Shown piece after piece: positions 1 through 7,802 of a stretch of DNA of 64,000 nucleotides (the stretch's first letter is position 1; every line of letters begins with the position of its first letter). Origin of the DNA: Lachnoclostridium sp. An14 (lineage in GTDB: Bacteria > Bacillota > Clostridia > Lachnospirales > Lachnospiraceae); assembly GCF_002160755.1 (NCBI RefSeq), contig NZ_NFLE01000004.1:113205-177204 (forward strand), written 5' to 3'. Below the pieces are notes generated by a model. It was given only the letters and a program-made list of their open reading frames with translations. It did no database searches and was not told where the DNA came from. The position numbers were made by a program, and so were the translations under genes.

Positions 1-25
1 TCATTTGGGTGTTGCTGTTTGGCAT
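1..25 (-). CDS. Start of next tail/baseplate gene (partial)
   Basis: An ATG at 25 with a GGAGG Shine-Dalgarno just upstream (inside the end of the D gene) opens a frame (M P N S N T Q M) that runs off the left edge. In P2-type tails the gene after D is a baseplate gene such as V, so a baseplate protein is expected. Only eight codons are visible and nothing more can be said. Confidence 0.5.
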
Positions 26-27
26 GG

Positions 28-948
28 TCAATATCCCTCCAGAGGCTTGCGCAGATAGAGCTTGCTCCGGGTCTTGACGTAGTCGTGCCGGATCCGGCTC
101 ACGAAGGCCGTGCCGTCCCACGAGGCGACACCCTCGGTGGAGAGCGTCACCACGGAGCCCGCCGCGTACTCGCGCAGCAGCGTCCCCGTCCAGAGCGTTG
201 CGACGGTCGCCTCTTTGTTGGCGTCCCGGAGCAGGCCCTTGGCGAAGCGGTCGGCCTCTGCTTGGTCAGTCATGCGGAAGGGGAGGATCTTGCGCAGCAC
301 CTTGTCGCCCCCGGCCGGCGCCGAGAAGGTGCCGGTCAGGCCGCCGTTGACGGCCTCGGCCGAGCCGTAGGCGTAGGCGCCCTCGTCCCGGTACTCGAAG
401 TCGTTGGCCGGCGTGATGGTGATGGTGTCGACGGGCTGCTGGCCCTCCATGTATGCCTCGTCGTAGACGACCAGCTTGCCGTCATAGACTAAAAAAGCCG
501 CGCCCTCGAGGGTGCAGCGTGCCTGAAGAAAAGCGAAGTCGGGGAGGTTGTTCTGCTCGACGTAGTCGTAGGTCTGGTCGGTGATGCCGTAGGTCTCGAC
601 CGTGAGGCCGTGCCGGCCGGCGATCTCTTGGATCAGTTGCAGGAACTTGACCTTTTCCCACGACTTGCTCCTCTTGTCCTTGGTGGATTGCGGGGCCGAG
701 TAGGCCCGCAGGGTTATGAGGCCGGACTCGGGGACGACGCTCTCGACGAACATCTTGCCCGTCTTGGCGGCGCCGTCCTCGACGGCGATGGTGTCGCCCT
801 TCTTGGGGCTCCACCTGTCCCACAGCTCCCGGGTGTCGTTGAGCTTGAGCAGCAGCTCGTCGCTCTGCTTGTCTGCGTACATATCGTGGTAGCAGCGGTG
901 GACGCTGATCTCGGGGTAGATGTCCGTCCCCTCGTAGATGATTTTCAC
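28..948 (-). CDS. Phage tail protein D (baseplate hub, late control D family)
   Basis: A 306-residue protein of the P2 gpD / late-control-D family, which forms the baseplate hub through which the tail tube is threaded. Family resemblance is seen in the N-terminal beta-rich half, in the central segment around FLQLIQEIAGRHGL, and in the C-terminal region ending RSKLYLRKPLEGY. It starts at GTG 948 with a GGAGGTGAG site eight bases upstream. Gene order tape measure - X - D is that of P2-like contractile tails, which supports the assignment. The next gene starts three bases after its stop. Confidence 0.85.
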   Translation of the reverse strand: MKIIYEGTDIYPEISVHRCYHDMYADKQSDELLLKLNDTRELWDRWSPKKGDTIAVEDGAAKTGKMFVESVVPESGLITLRAYSAPQSTKDKRSKSWEKVKFLQLIQEIAGRHGLTVETYGITDQTYDYVEQNNLPDFAFLQARCTLEGAAFLVYDGKLVVYDEAYMEGQQPVDTITITPANDFEYRDEGAYAYGSAEAVNGGLTGTFSAPAGGDKVLRKILPFRMTDQAEADRFAKGLLRDANKEATVATLWTGTLLREYAAGSVVTLSTEGVASWDGTAFVSRIRHDYVKTRSKLYLRKPLEGY

Positions 949-957
949 GGGGCAGGC

Positions 958-1182
958 TCACCTCCTCCACGGCGGCAGGGTGTCGGGCGTCTCCACAGTC
1001 TCGACGATGGGGATCCGCACGGCCTCGCCGCCCTCGAAGATCAGCACGTCGCAGAGGTCGCGGTTGGCGTCGATGATGGTGCTCGCCATCCGCTCCTCGT
1101 TATAGGCTGCCAGCGCGATGCTGTCGAAGGTGTCGCCGCCCTGCGCGGTGTAATCAATATAGCCGACTATCCGCTGTGACAT
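958..1182 (-). CDS. Phage tail protein X (LysM-like)
   Basis: A 74-residue protein matching the P2 gpX/Tail_X family, small LysM-like proteins needed for tail assembly. The motif GDTFDSIALAAYNEERMA is the LysM-like core, where GDT and the following helix are typical. It starts at ATG 1182 inside the last 29 bases of the tape-measure gene and ends ten bases before the D start, so X and D are probably translationally coupled. Length and position are normal for the family. Confidence 0.88.
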   Translation of the reverse strand: MSQRIVGYIDYTAQGGDTFDSIALAAYNEERMASTIIDANRDLCDVLIFEGGEAVRIPIVETVETPDTLPPWRR

Positions 1183-3265
1183 AGGCGCCGCCCTCCCTTC
1201 TTGCGAGTGCTTCGAGGATGAAGTCGATGAACTCCGGCTCCAGATCCCGCAGCTTTCGGATCAGGGCGTCCTCGTCGGTGTTTCCGTCGACCTTGATCGT
1301 GGGGCTGAAGGACAGACCGCTCAGGTCATAGACCACGGACGTGCCCGAGCCGGAGCTGATGGGCTCATAGCTGCCCTCGTCCATAGCGCCGAGCATTTCG
1401 CCGGCGCGGGCCCAGTAGGACAGGTTTTGCGCCCTATATGCAGGATTGAAGCTGATGACGGCCTCGGTCGGGTAGCGCGGATCCTCGCCCGCGATGGACG
1501 GGCCGCTCGTGAAGCCGCCGGTTGCGAAGCCGGAAGCCCCGCCGCCCCCGCCGCCGCCGAACAGGCCGGCGATGCTGTTGATGACGCCTGCGCCGAAGCT
1601 CACGATCTTGCCGATGACGCTGGCGATGGTGCCGAGCACCGACGCGATGGGCTGAAGCAGCCCCAGCAGGGGGCTCAGGATCGGCATGATGGCATTGAGC
1701 AGCGACATCAGGGGCGGCAGCAGCGCCTCGACGATCTGCATGAGAGGGGGCACGAGGGGCATGATGACGCTGTTGACGATCTGAAGCGCGACCTCGAGCA
1801 GCGGTGTGATGACAGGCAGCAGGGCCGAGATCAGGCTGGTCAGGACGGGCAGGATCGTCGAGATGATCTGCGTCAGCATTGGCAGGATCGAGGTCAGGAT
1901 GCTCACGATGGGCGGGAGGATGGCCTGCACGATCTGCATCAGCGGCGGGAGTAGCTGCTGCGCCAGCTCGAGGAGCGGCGGCAGGAAGGCCGAGATCAGC
2001 TGCGAGAGCAGCGGAAGCAGCCCGGCGGCCAGTTGCGAGACCATGGGGAGCACGGTCTGGAGGGCCTGCCCCATTCCCATGAGGAATTGCTGCACAAACG
2101 GCATACAAGCGTTGAGCGTTTCCGTGATGACGGGGGCGATGGCCTCGAAGGTTTCCCGCAGGATCGGCGCCAGAGCCGTCAGGGTGTTAGCGATCATGGA
2201 CGCCATCGGCAGCAGCGAGACCTCGGCCGACCTCTTGATCGCCTCGAAGGCGCTGCCGAGGTCGTTGTACTTCACGTCGTTGATCTGCTGGAGAGCTGCC
2301 GCGCCGTCGTAGGCTGCGGTCTCGATACTCGCCAGCACCGGCAGCACGCCGGCCTCCAGATCCTCGAACTGTGTGCCGAACAGGGCCACGCCGGCCGCGT
2401 TGCGGGCGAGGGGGTCGTCCATGCTGTTGAGGGCTTCGACGGTGTCGAAGAACGCGGCCTCTGCGGTGTCTCCACCTGCGGCGAAGGCCGCGAACATTTT
2501 GTCGGCGTTGAGGCCGAGGCTCTCGAAGGCTTCCCGGCTCGTGTCGCTGCCGTCCTTCGCTTTGATGTTGAACTCCTTGACGGCGTCGCCGACCTTGTTG
2601 ATGGAGAACAGGCCGGCGTCAGCGCCCTCCACGAGGGTGCCGATGAACTGGTCGGCGCTGAGGCCGAGAGCCGCAAGCTGCGGGCTGTACTCGTTCAGGG
2701 TGTCCAGCAGGTCGCCGTTTTTGTCTGCGCCGTTCTGCGCGCCCACGGCGATCAGGCCGTAGGCTTCCTCGGCGTCGATGCCGAAGTTTTTCATCAGGGC
2801 CGACGCTGCCCGGGCGCTCTCGCTGACATCGTAGTCGAACACGTCCCGCAGGTTGAAGCCGGCGGCGGTTGCCCGCTCCAGAGCTTCGCCGGTCAGGTCG
2901 CTGGCCTGCTGCGTTGCAGCCAGACCGTCAGCCACGTCGGCGAAGTCATCGCCGAGCCCTTGGGCGTAGATGTTCTTGACGCTTTCACCGAGCGCGTCCA
3001 GCTCGTCGCCAGTCGCCCCGGTTGCTGCCGAGAGCTGATTGATGGCCGTGTTGTACTCGTTGCCGAGGTCGGCCAGATACTTCCCGGCCTCCACGACCGC
3101 CTTGCCTGTTGCGACTGCGATGCCGCCCACAGCGCCGCCGACGGCCACGGCCTTCCAGTTGACGTTTTCCAGCTTGCCGGTGACATCGTCCAGCGCCTTG
3201 CCGAGTGACGGGTCAATGGTGCCGGCGAGACTCACGACGGCTTGCAGCATTTTATTTTTGGCCAC
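1154..3265 (-). CDS. Tail tape measure protein
   Basis: A protein of about 703 residues that sets tail length. The N-terminal 350 residues resemble the TP901-type tape-measure domain (KVGDAVKEFNIKAKDG, LFGTQFEDLEAG). Residues about 360-590 are a long run of hydrophobic helices punctuated every 11-14 residues by LPP or LP, followed by a glycine run (FGGGGGGGASGF). A GTG at 3274 overlaps the upstream frameshift stop, but the AGGAGG site sits only a few bases before it. GTG 3265, eight bases after the site, is the better start. It lies directly after the tail chaperone, as expected. Confidence 0.9.
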   Translation of the reverse strand: MAKNKMLQAVVSLAGTIDPSLGKALDDVTGKLENVNWKAVAVGGAVGGIAVATGKAVVEAGKYLADLGNEYNTAINQLSAATGATGDELDALGESVKNIYAQGLGDDFADVADGLAATQQASDLTGEALERATAAGFNLRDVFDYDVSESARAASALMKNFGIDAEEAYGLIAVGAQNGADKNGDLLDTLNEYSPQLAALGLSADQFIGTLVEGADAGLFSINKVGDAVKEFNIKAKDGSDTSREAFESLGLNADKMFAAFAAGGDTAEAAFFDTVEALNSMDDPLARNAAGVALFGTQFEDLEAGVLPVLASIETAAYDGAAALQQINDVKYNDLGSAFEAIKRSAEVSLLPMASMIANTLTALAPILRETFEAIAPVITETLNACMPFVQQFLMGMGQALQTVLPMVSQLAAGLLPLLSQLISAFLPPLLELAQQLLPPLMQIVQAILPPIVSILTSILPMLTQIISTILPVLTSLISALLPVITPLLEVALQIVNSVIMPLVPPLMQIVEALLPPLMSLLNAIMPILSPLLGLLQPIASVLGTIASVIGKIVSFGAGVINSIAGLFGGGGGGGASGFATGGFTSGPSIAGEDPRYPTEAVISFNPAYRAQNLSYWARAGEMLGAMDEGSYEPISSGSGTSVVYDLSGLSFSPTIKVDGNTDEDALIRKLRDLEPEFIDFILEALARREGGAYVTADSRLY

Positions 3266-3270
3266 TGGCG

Positions 3271-3785
3271 TCACCTCCTCCTATGCGGCCGGATGTGGGG
3301 GATCCTCGGCTTCGGGATCTTTGCCCGCTGCTTTTTCGCCTCCTCGGCCGCTTCGTAGTATTCGAGCAGGAAGTCGGTCAGGCGTTCCCGTCGGAGCTCT
3401 CCGACTGAGATGTGGAAGGCTCGGGAGTAGTCTCGGACGAGCTCTCCGAGTCGTTTTGCTCGGAGGGTGCCCCCGACCTCGTTGTGGTAAAATTTCGGCC
3501 GATCCTCACCAGCTCCATGACATCGGGCCCGCTGATGCGCTCGAGGTCAGCGATGTCGATGTCGGGGTTGACGGCGGTGATCGCCATCATAGCGAGGTAG
3601 AGGTGCATGGAGTAGTCGAGCTCGGTGGCGCCGGCGCTGCCGCCGGCCTTGTGGGTGGTGGCGCGCAGCTTCAGCGCCTCGGCCTCGGCGAACATTCCCA
3701 CGGTGATCGCGCCGGTGTCATAGGTCAGGGTCTTGACCTTCTTGCCGTTGATGGTGATGGGGTTGCTGAGTGTCAGCTTTTCCAT
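3271..3785 (-). CDS. Tail assembly chaperone -1 frameshift fusion (E+E' / G-T type)
   Basis: Reading the chaperone to codon 99 and then slipping back one base at AAATTTT (3495 to 3489) enters an open -1 frame of 72 codons that ends at TGA 3271-3273. The added sequence begins YHNEVGGTLRAKRLGEL and ends KIPKPRIPHIRPHRRR; it is charged and helical, like the T-domain of lambda gpGT and P2 E'. The zero-frame heptamer is phased A AAT TTT, the canonical X XXY YYZ pattern. The -1 stop overlaps the GTG at 3274. Inference from sequence only; the fused product would be about 171 residues. Confidence 0.8.
3378..3785 (-). CDS. Tail assembly chaperone (gpE / gpG type), zero-frame product
   Basis: A 135-residue protein of the phage tail assembly chaperone family that sits between tail tube and tape measure genes. 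It is expected to bind the tape measure during tail assembly. The longer open frame begins at 3845, but ATG 3785 has an AAGGAG site (GAAAGGAGAC) at proper spacing and gives the conserved N-terminus MEKLTLSNPITINGKKV. The C-terminal 35 residues are low-complexity Ser/Glu/Thr, typical of a region kept mainly to carry an overlapping -1 frame. See the separate frameshift product. Confidence 0.85.
   Translation of the reverse strand: MEKLTLSNPITINGKKVKTLTYDTGAITVGMFAEAEALKLRATTHKAGGSAGATELDYSMHLYLAMMAITAVNPDIDIADLERISGPDVMELVRIGRNFTTTRSGAPSEQNDSESSSETTPEPSTSQSESSDGNA
3489..3495 (-). promoter_or_regulatory. -1 ribosomal slippery heptamer AAATTTT
   Basis: On the - strand the sequence is CGA AAT TTT ACC in the chaperone frame. 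Both tRNAs can re-pair after a -1 slip (AAA TTT). The -1 frame is open from here to the tape-measure start, as in other tailed-phage chaperone genes. Confidence 0.8.
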
Positions 3786-3851
3786 GGTCGTTGTCTCCTT
3801 TCGTTGATAAAAAGAGGGACGCCGCCCACCTCGGGCGGCGCCCATCTGTTG

Positions 3852-4364
3852 TTACAGCACGCTGCGCAGGTCTTTGACGTAGTCCACGCCGCCGATGCGC
3901 ATGATAGTGTTGAGCTGGTCGATCAGGCAGAACTCCTCGCCGGCGACGAAAACCTGATAGCGGCTCACGGCCAGCGTGACCTCGTTCTCCGAAGGGTTGC
4001 CCGGATCCACGGACAGGCCCGGGATCAGCTTCGGGACGCAGCGCATGAACGCCTTGCAGCCTTCGGTCTTGGTGGAGCCGTCGGCGTACTTGACATCCTG
4101 CGCCCATCTGACCTCCAGCGTCTTGCTCTCGAGCTGCACCATGGAGCGCAGCCCCTTGTCGATGCCGATCTTGGTGATGGCGGCCTCCATGCCTTCGATC
4201 TGGCCGGTCATGGGTGCGGTGTAGGTGCCCATCGCCTTATAATCGGCGGTCACATGGGTGACGGCCGGCAGGGTGATGGTCACGTCCTTGGCGACGAGGA
4301 CGCCGTTGATGTACACGGTGTCGGCGAGGATGGGGCCCTTCAGGTCAAGCCACAGATTTGCCAT
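3852..4364 (-). CDS. Major tail tube protein
   Basis: A 170-residue protein of the P2 FII-like phage tail tube family. It polymerises into the inner tube that the sheath contracts around. Family features are the N-terminal strand set with the ADYKAMGTYTAPMTGQIEG segment and the C-terminal AVSRYQVFVAGEE region. Start ATG 4364 overlaps the sheath stop by one base (TAATG), indicating coupled translation with the sheath gene. Length is normal for the family (about 170). Confidence 0.92.
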   Translation of the reverse strand: MANLWLDLKGPILADTVYINGVLVAKDVTITLPAVTHVTADYKAMGTYTAPMTGQIEGMEAAITKIGIDKGLRSMVQLESKTLEVRWAQDVKYADGSTKTEGCKAFMRCVPKLIPGLSVDPGNPSENEVTLAVSRYQVFVAGEEFCLIDQLNTIMRIGGVDYVKDLRSVL

Positions 4365-5917
4365 TACTCGTCACCTCCTTCGTAGTAGACAGAGAAGCCG
4401 GCGTCGGTGTATGCGACGTACACGCTCGCAGACTTGAGGGGCGGGGTCGGGGTGACGGCGATGTCCCAGCGGAAGTCGCCGTTCATGATGTCGGTGGTGC
4501 TGTTCTCGCTCTCGAGGAACACGATCTGCGGCTCGCCCAGCAGCGCGCCCATGCTGACATACCCGTCGAGCTTCTCCTGCTCGCGGTTGATGATCTCGTC
4601 CTTGAGCGCCCGGGTCATGGGCTCGTCGATGCGCGGGCTCCACTCCCTCTGGAAGTCGTTGGTGATGTGCATGAGCATACGCATGGACACGTCGAAGATC
4701 GCCCGGGGATCCACGTCGGCGCCGTAGGTGTAGGCGGCGGTGTGGTCGCCCCACAGCACCCACTCGCCGCCCCATGCGACGGCCGTGCTGATGCCGTTCT
4801 GCGTCAGCTCCTTGCCCTCCTGCTGGCTGAAGCCGCGGTTGGTGGCGTTGGCCCCAAAATACTGCTTGATGATGGGGATCGCCTTGTTGCCGCAGGTCTC
4901 CATCGGCACGCTGTTGTGGCTGAAGTCGGCCCGCATGAGCTCGACCACGGCCAGCGTGCTCAGGTGGTAGATGTTGCCGAGGTTGTCGATGCCCTGCGGC
5001 CAGTAGACCTTGGATCTCTCGTTGTCGAAGGCGTTGCTTTTCTTCCACGCGACGGCCTTCTCGATGGTGTCGACCGCCGTGGCACCGACCTGCGCCTCGT
5101 CGACCTCGGCCTGCCCGACCGCAGAGGATCCGCTCACAAGGGGCAGATCAGCCACGACGAAGGCGTCCCAGTGGCCGTTGATCTTCTGGCTCGCGGCGAG
5201 CATAGCGTTGTAGACCGCCGGGCTATGGCTCCATCCGGGGGCGGCAATCAGGTTGCAGACCGCGAACTGCTCGGGGTAGAGCAGCGCGATGGAACTCAGG
5301 CCGCTGTACTCGCCGCCGGCCGTCACGCCGCCGATGATGTCGTCGTCCTCGATGGCGCTGTCGTCCACCTCGTAGAAGCTGGCCGTCAGGGTGCCGGTGA
5401 GCGGGGAGTCCGCGATCAGGCTGGTGATGATGACGGTGCCCTTGGTGAAGTTATAGTCCACAGCGTAGTCGGTGCCCTCGGCGTAGTCGCCGCCATCGCT
5501 CTTGGCGATGGTCATGGTGTCGAGGATGATGGTGGAGCTCGCAAACTCGGCCCGGCCGCCCGTGAAAGAAAGCTGCTGGGTGGTCTCGGTCGCCTTGCGG
5601 TGCTTGCCCGCAGACGGGTCGAGGACGTTGATGACGTAGATGGGGCCGATGTTCCCGAGGGTGTTGTTGAAGTGCGCGTTCATGACCTCGCAGAGCGTAA
5701 AGGTGCCCCAGTCGGCCGCATAGCCGAGCTTGCGCTGCGCGTCGATCATGTTGCTGAGCTTGATCGGCTCGTTGATGACGCCGGCGTCTGCGAAGCCGCG
5801 CACGAGGTTGACGGGTGCCGTGCCGATATAGACCGGCGTGGTGCCCGCCTGTACGGCGCTCTGTGCCACAGTTTCACCCATGTGGCCGTATGCGCCGTAG
5901 AGGTATTCATTTGCCAT
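4364..5917 (-). CDS. Tail sheath protein
   Basis: A 517-residue contractile tail sheath subunit (P2 FI / Mu-like sheath family). It begins MANEYLYGAYGHMGETVA and carries the central family segments around EEFAVCNLIAAPGWSHSP-like sequence (Tyr-Pro-Glu-Gln-Phe then Ala-Val-Cys-Asn) and the C-terminal region NDFQREWSPRIDEPMTRAL. It is preceded by a clear AAAGGAGG site and is coupled to the tube gene. Its presence shows the phage is a myovirus-type particle with a contractile tail. Confidence 0.93.
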   Translation of the reverse strand: MANEYLYGAYGHMGETVAQSAVQAGTTPVYIGTAPVNLVRGFADAGVINEPIKLSNMIDAQRKLGYAADWGTFTLCEVMNAHFNNTLGNIGPIYVINVLDPSAGKHRKATETTQQLSFTGGRAEFASSTIILDTMTIAKSDGGDYAEGTDYAVDYNFTKGTVIITSLIADSPLTGTLTASFYEVDDSAIEDDDIIGGVTAGGEYSGLSSIALLYPEQFAVCNLIAAPGWSHSPAVYNAMLAASQKINGHWDAFVVADLPLVSGSSAVGQAEVDEAQVGATAVDTIEKAVAWKKSNAFDNERSKVYWPQGIDNLGNIYHLSTLAVVELMRADFSHNSVPMETCGNKAIPIIKQYFGANATNRGFSQQEGKELTQNGISTAVAWGGEWVLWGDHTAAYTYGADVDPRAIFDVSMRMLMHITNDFQREWSPRIDEPMTRALKDEIINREQEKLDGYVSMGALLGEPQIVFLESENSTTDIMNGDFRWDIAVTPTPPLKSASVYVAYTDAGFSVYYEGGDE

Positions 5918-5964
5918 CTGCTTTTCCTCCTTTGCATAAAATTAGAGCAGCCGGCCGGCTGCCC

Positions 5965-6582
5965 TTAAAGCAGGTGTTGGTAGTCCTTCGGCGTGCGTGT
6001 CAGGGGCTCCTCGGCAGAAAACTCCACCCACGCGAACCAGTAGGGGTAGAAGTCCGGGACGGCGTCCTGCTCAGAGACAGGGCCGAAGGTGATGCCGTCC
6101 TCCTTCATGACGCGCAGCGAGCCGATGTACTCGGCGTTCTCGATCATGCGGAGGGCCGTGTCCACAAAATTCCATGCGTCGCGCCAGCCCTCGCCGTTTT
6201 TCTCGAAGAAGGCTGCGGCCTCCTCGTTTTGCCACTGGACGTATGCGCCGCTGCCGTCGTTTTTCGGTTTGAAGATGTCGCGCCCGTGGTAGCCGGGATC
6301 CCACGCAGAGAAGCAGAGCCGGATCTTGATGCTCCTCGAGCTCATGGTCAGGCTGTCGGTGCCCTCCACGATCTGCACGCAGACCGAGGGGATGGGAGCC
6401 GGCACCTTTGGGGGCAATCTGTCCTTCGACGGGACGAAAAGCGAGAACGCGGTCGGGTTGACCAGCTTGTAGGGGTAGGAGGCGTCGGTCGCGCTGTCGT
6501 CGGGGAGCTTGAGCTGCACCATCGGGCAGACGGTGGAGTCCAGCCACTCCCGGACGGTCTCGATGCTGTTGACTATGGACAC
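5965..6582 (-). CDS. Probable tail completion/terminator protein
   Basis: A 205-residue protein directly upstream of the sheath gene. Start is GTG 6582 with an AAAGGAGG site eight bases before. The sequence is a soluble alpha/beta protein (VCVQIVEGTDSLTMSSRSIK, IKIRLCFSAWDPGYHGRD). Its position between head-tail connector and sheath genes is where tail terminator or tail completion proteins sit in related phages, and that is the basis of the call. No catalytic motif is seen. Function is inferred mainly from synteny. Confidence 0.55.
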   Translation of the reverse strand: MSIVNSIETVREWLDSTVCPMVQLKLPDDSATDASYPYKLVNPTAFSLFVPSKDRLPPKVPAPIPSVCVQIVEGTDSLTMSSRSIKIRLCFSAWDPGYHGRDIFKPKNDGSGAYVQWQNEEAAAFFEKNGEGWRDAWNFVDTALRMIENAEYIGSLRVMKEDGITFGPVSEQDAVPDFYPYWFAWVEFSAEEPLTRTPKDYQHLL

Positions 6583-6595
6583 GGCTGCACCTCCT

Positions 6596-6919
6596 TTACA
6601 TGGTCACGGTCTGGCCGAGTGCGATGGTGGCGACGCCCATGTCCTCGCTCCAGTCGTTGACGATATACTCGCGGCCGTCGATGTTGAGCCCTTCGCCCGC
6701 CGGGCGCCGGGGCGGCAGATCCTCGACTGCTGCATACAGCATGAGGGACGACTCTGCCACGCCCAGCTCTTGCCCCCCTTGGCGTTCTTTCAGGGCGTTG
6801 TCATCCAGCACGACGGTGATGGTCTTGCCGTCGACCTTGTGCTCCTCACCGAACTCGGCGAGGTTGAGAAACACGAGGCGGCGGTCGTCAGCGACCATTT
6901 TCTTGAAGTCGAAAGCCAT
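6596..6919 (-). CDS. Head-tail connector/neck-like protein
   Basis: A small 107-residue protein, beta-rich, with RRLVFLNLAEFGEEHKVDG and a central ITVVLDDNALKERQGG segment. Proteins of this size and style in this position (between capsid cluster and tail terminator) are head-tail joining or neck proteins. It starts at ATG 6919, overlapping the upstream stop by one base. No diagnostic motif beyond this is visible, so the function rests on synteny. Confidence 0.5.
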   Translation of the reverse strand: MAFDFKKMVADDRRLVFLNLAEFGEEHKVDGKTITVVLDDNALKERQGGQELGVAESSLMLYAAVEDLPPRRPAGEGLNIDGREYIVNDWSEDMGVATIALGQTVTM

Positions 6920-7350
6920 TAGACGGGATCTGCGGCGCCGATCTCGGGGGGCTTCTCGTCGTCGCCGTTTTGGTCGTCGCCATTCTGGCCGTCGTCGGCT
7001 GCCGCCTTCGCCTTCTCGATGGCGTCGATGATGTCAGCCTTCTTGCGCATGGCAGAGGCGTCCACGCCGTAGGCGGTCGCCACTTCCTTCAGCTCGTCGA
7101 GTTTCATGTCCTCGTCGTACTCGGGAGCGGCAGGCGTGCCGTCGGGCTCAGATGTCGCCCCGGGCTCCCGCTCCGGCTCTGCGGCCGGGGCAGGGGCCAC
7201 GGGCTTCTCGTCGACGTACTTGGCGACGCCTTTCTTGACCAGACGGGCCTCGAGCTCGGGGTCGAACTTCTGAGGCCCGTCCGCGTTGGTGATGGGGACG
7301 ACCTTGCGGCCGTTGTAATAGCCGAAGGTGCCCGCGATGATCTGGATCAT
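6919..7350 (-). CDS. Structural-module protein with C-terminal SAP/HeH-like motif
   Basis: A 143-residue protein. Residues 1-45 form a small beta domain (IIAGTFGYYNGRKVVP). A Pro/Ala/Glu linker follows (about 48-80). Residues about 82-118 resemble a SAP/HeH helix-extension-helix (MKLDELKEVATAYGVDAS then MRKKADIIDAIEKA), a fold used for nucleic-acid binding in many phage head-module proteins. The tail is a short Asp/Gly-rich repeat (DDGQNGDDQNGDDE). It probably acts at the head-tail junction or in packaging; this is an inference. Confidence 0.6.
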   Translation of the reverse strand: MIQIIAGTFGYYNGRKVVPITNADGPQKFDPELEARLVKKGVAKYVDEKPVAPAPAAEPEREPGATSEPDGTPAAPEYDEDMKLDELKEVATAYGVDASAMRKKADIIDAIEKAKAAADDGQNGDDQNGDDEKPPEIGAADPV

Positions 7351-7372
7351 ATTCGTGCTCCTTTCCTTGGTC

Positions 7373-7729
7373 TTAGGCGGTGGCGGTTGTCACGGTGATC
7401 GGCACGGTGGAGTCGTCCGTCAGCGTGGCCGTGCCGCCGGTCACTTTCCCGGTGCTGTCTGCGGTGAGGGCGATGCTCTTAACAGACTTCCCGTCTGCTC
7501 CGGCGGGCCCGGTTGCCCCGGTATCGCCTTTGGCACCATCCGCTCCGGCGGGGCCCTGCGGGCCAGTTTCTCCAGTATCACCCTTCGGGCCCTGCGGGCC
7601 GGTTTCGCCGGTGTCTCCCTTGGGGCCTTGCGGCCCGACCTGCTCGTTTTGCACGCCGGCCTCGAGCTTGTTCAGTCTTTCGGCGGTGATGATGTCGCCG
7701 TCTTTCCACTCGGTAGGTGTGTAAGCCAT
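7373..7729 (-). CDS. Collagen-like head fibre protein
   Basis: A 118-residue protein. The N-terminal 35 residues ([20 protein letters not shown]) resemble the capsid-anchoring segment of phage head fibres. Residues about 33-80 are uninterrupted Gly-X-Y triplets (two nearly identical 15-residue [19 protein letters not shown] blocks), and the last 40 form a small beta domain that would trimerise the collagen-like rod. A GTG nine bases upstream is in frame, but ATG 7729 is better spaced from AAGGAG. It lies next to the capsid gene. Confidence 0.75.
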   Translation of the reverse strand: MAYTPTEWKDGDIITAERLNKLEAGVQNEQVGPQGPKGDTGETGPQGPKGDTGETGPQGPAGADGAKGDTGATGPAGADGKSVKSIALTADSTGKVTGGTATLTDDSTVPITVTTATA

Positions 7730-7802
7730 GTTTGTCACTCCTTTCCTACAATGGCTGCGCCGACCGTCCCCCTGCCGACCGCAGCGGTGTCAACAGGGGG
7801 TG

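Noticed and set aside
4358..5968. Long + strand frame opposite the sheath gene
   Set aside because: Its protein is Val/Asp/His/Gly/Arg-rich, as expected from reading a GC-rich gene backwards. The - strand sheath is clear.
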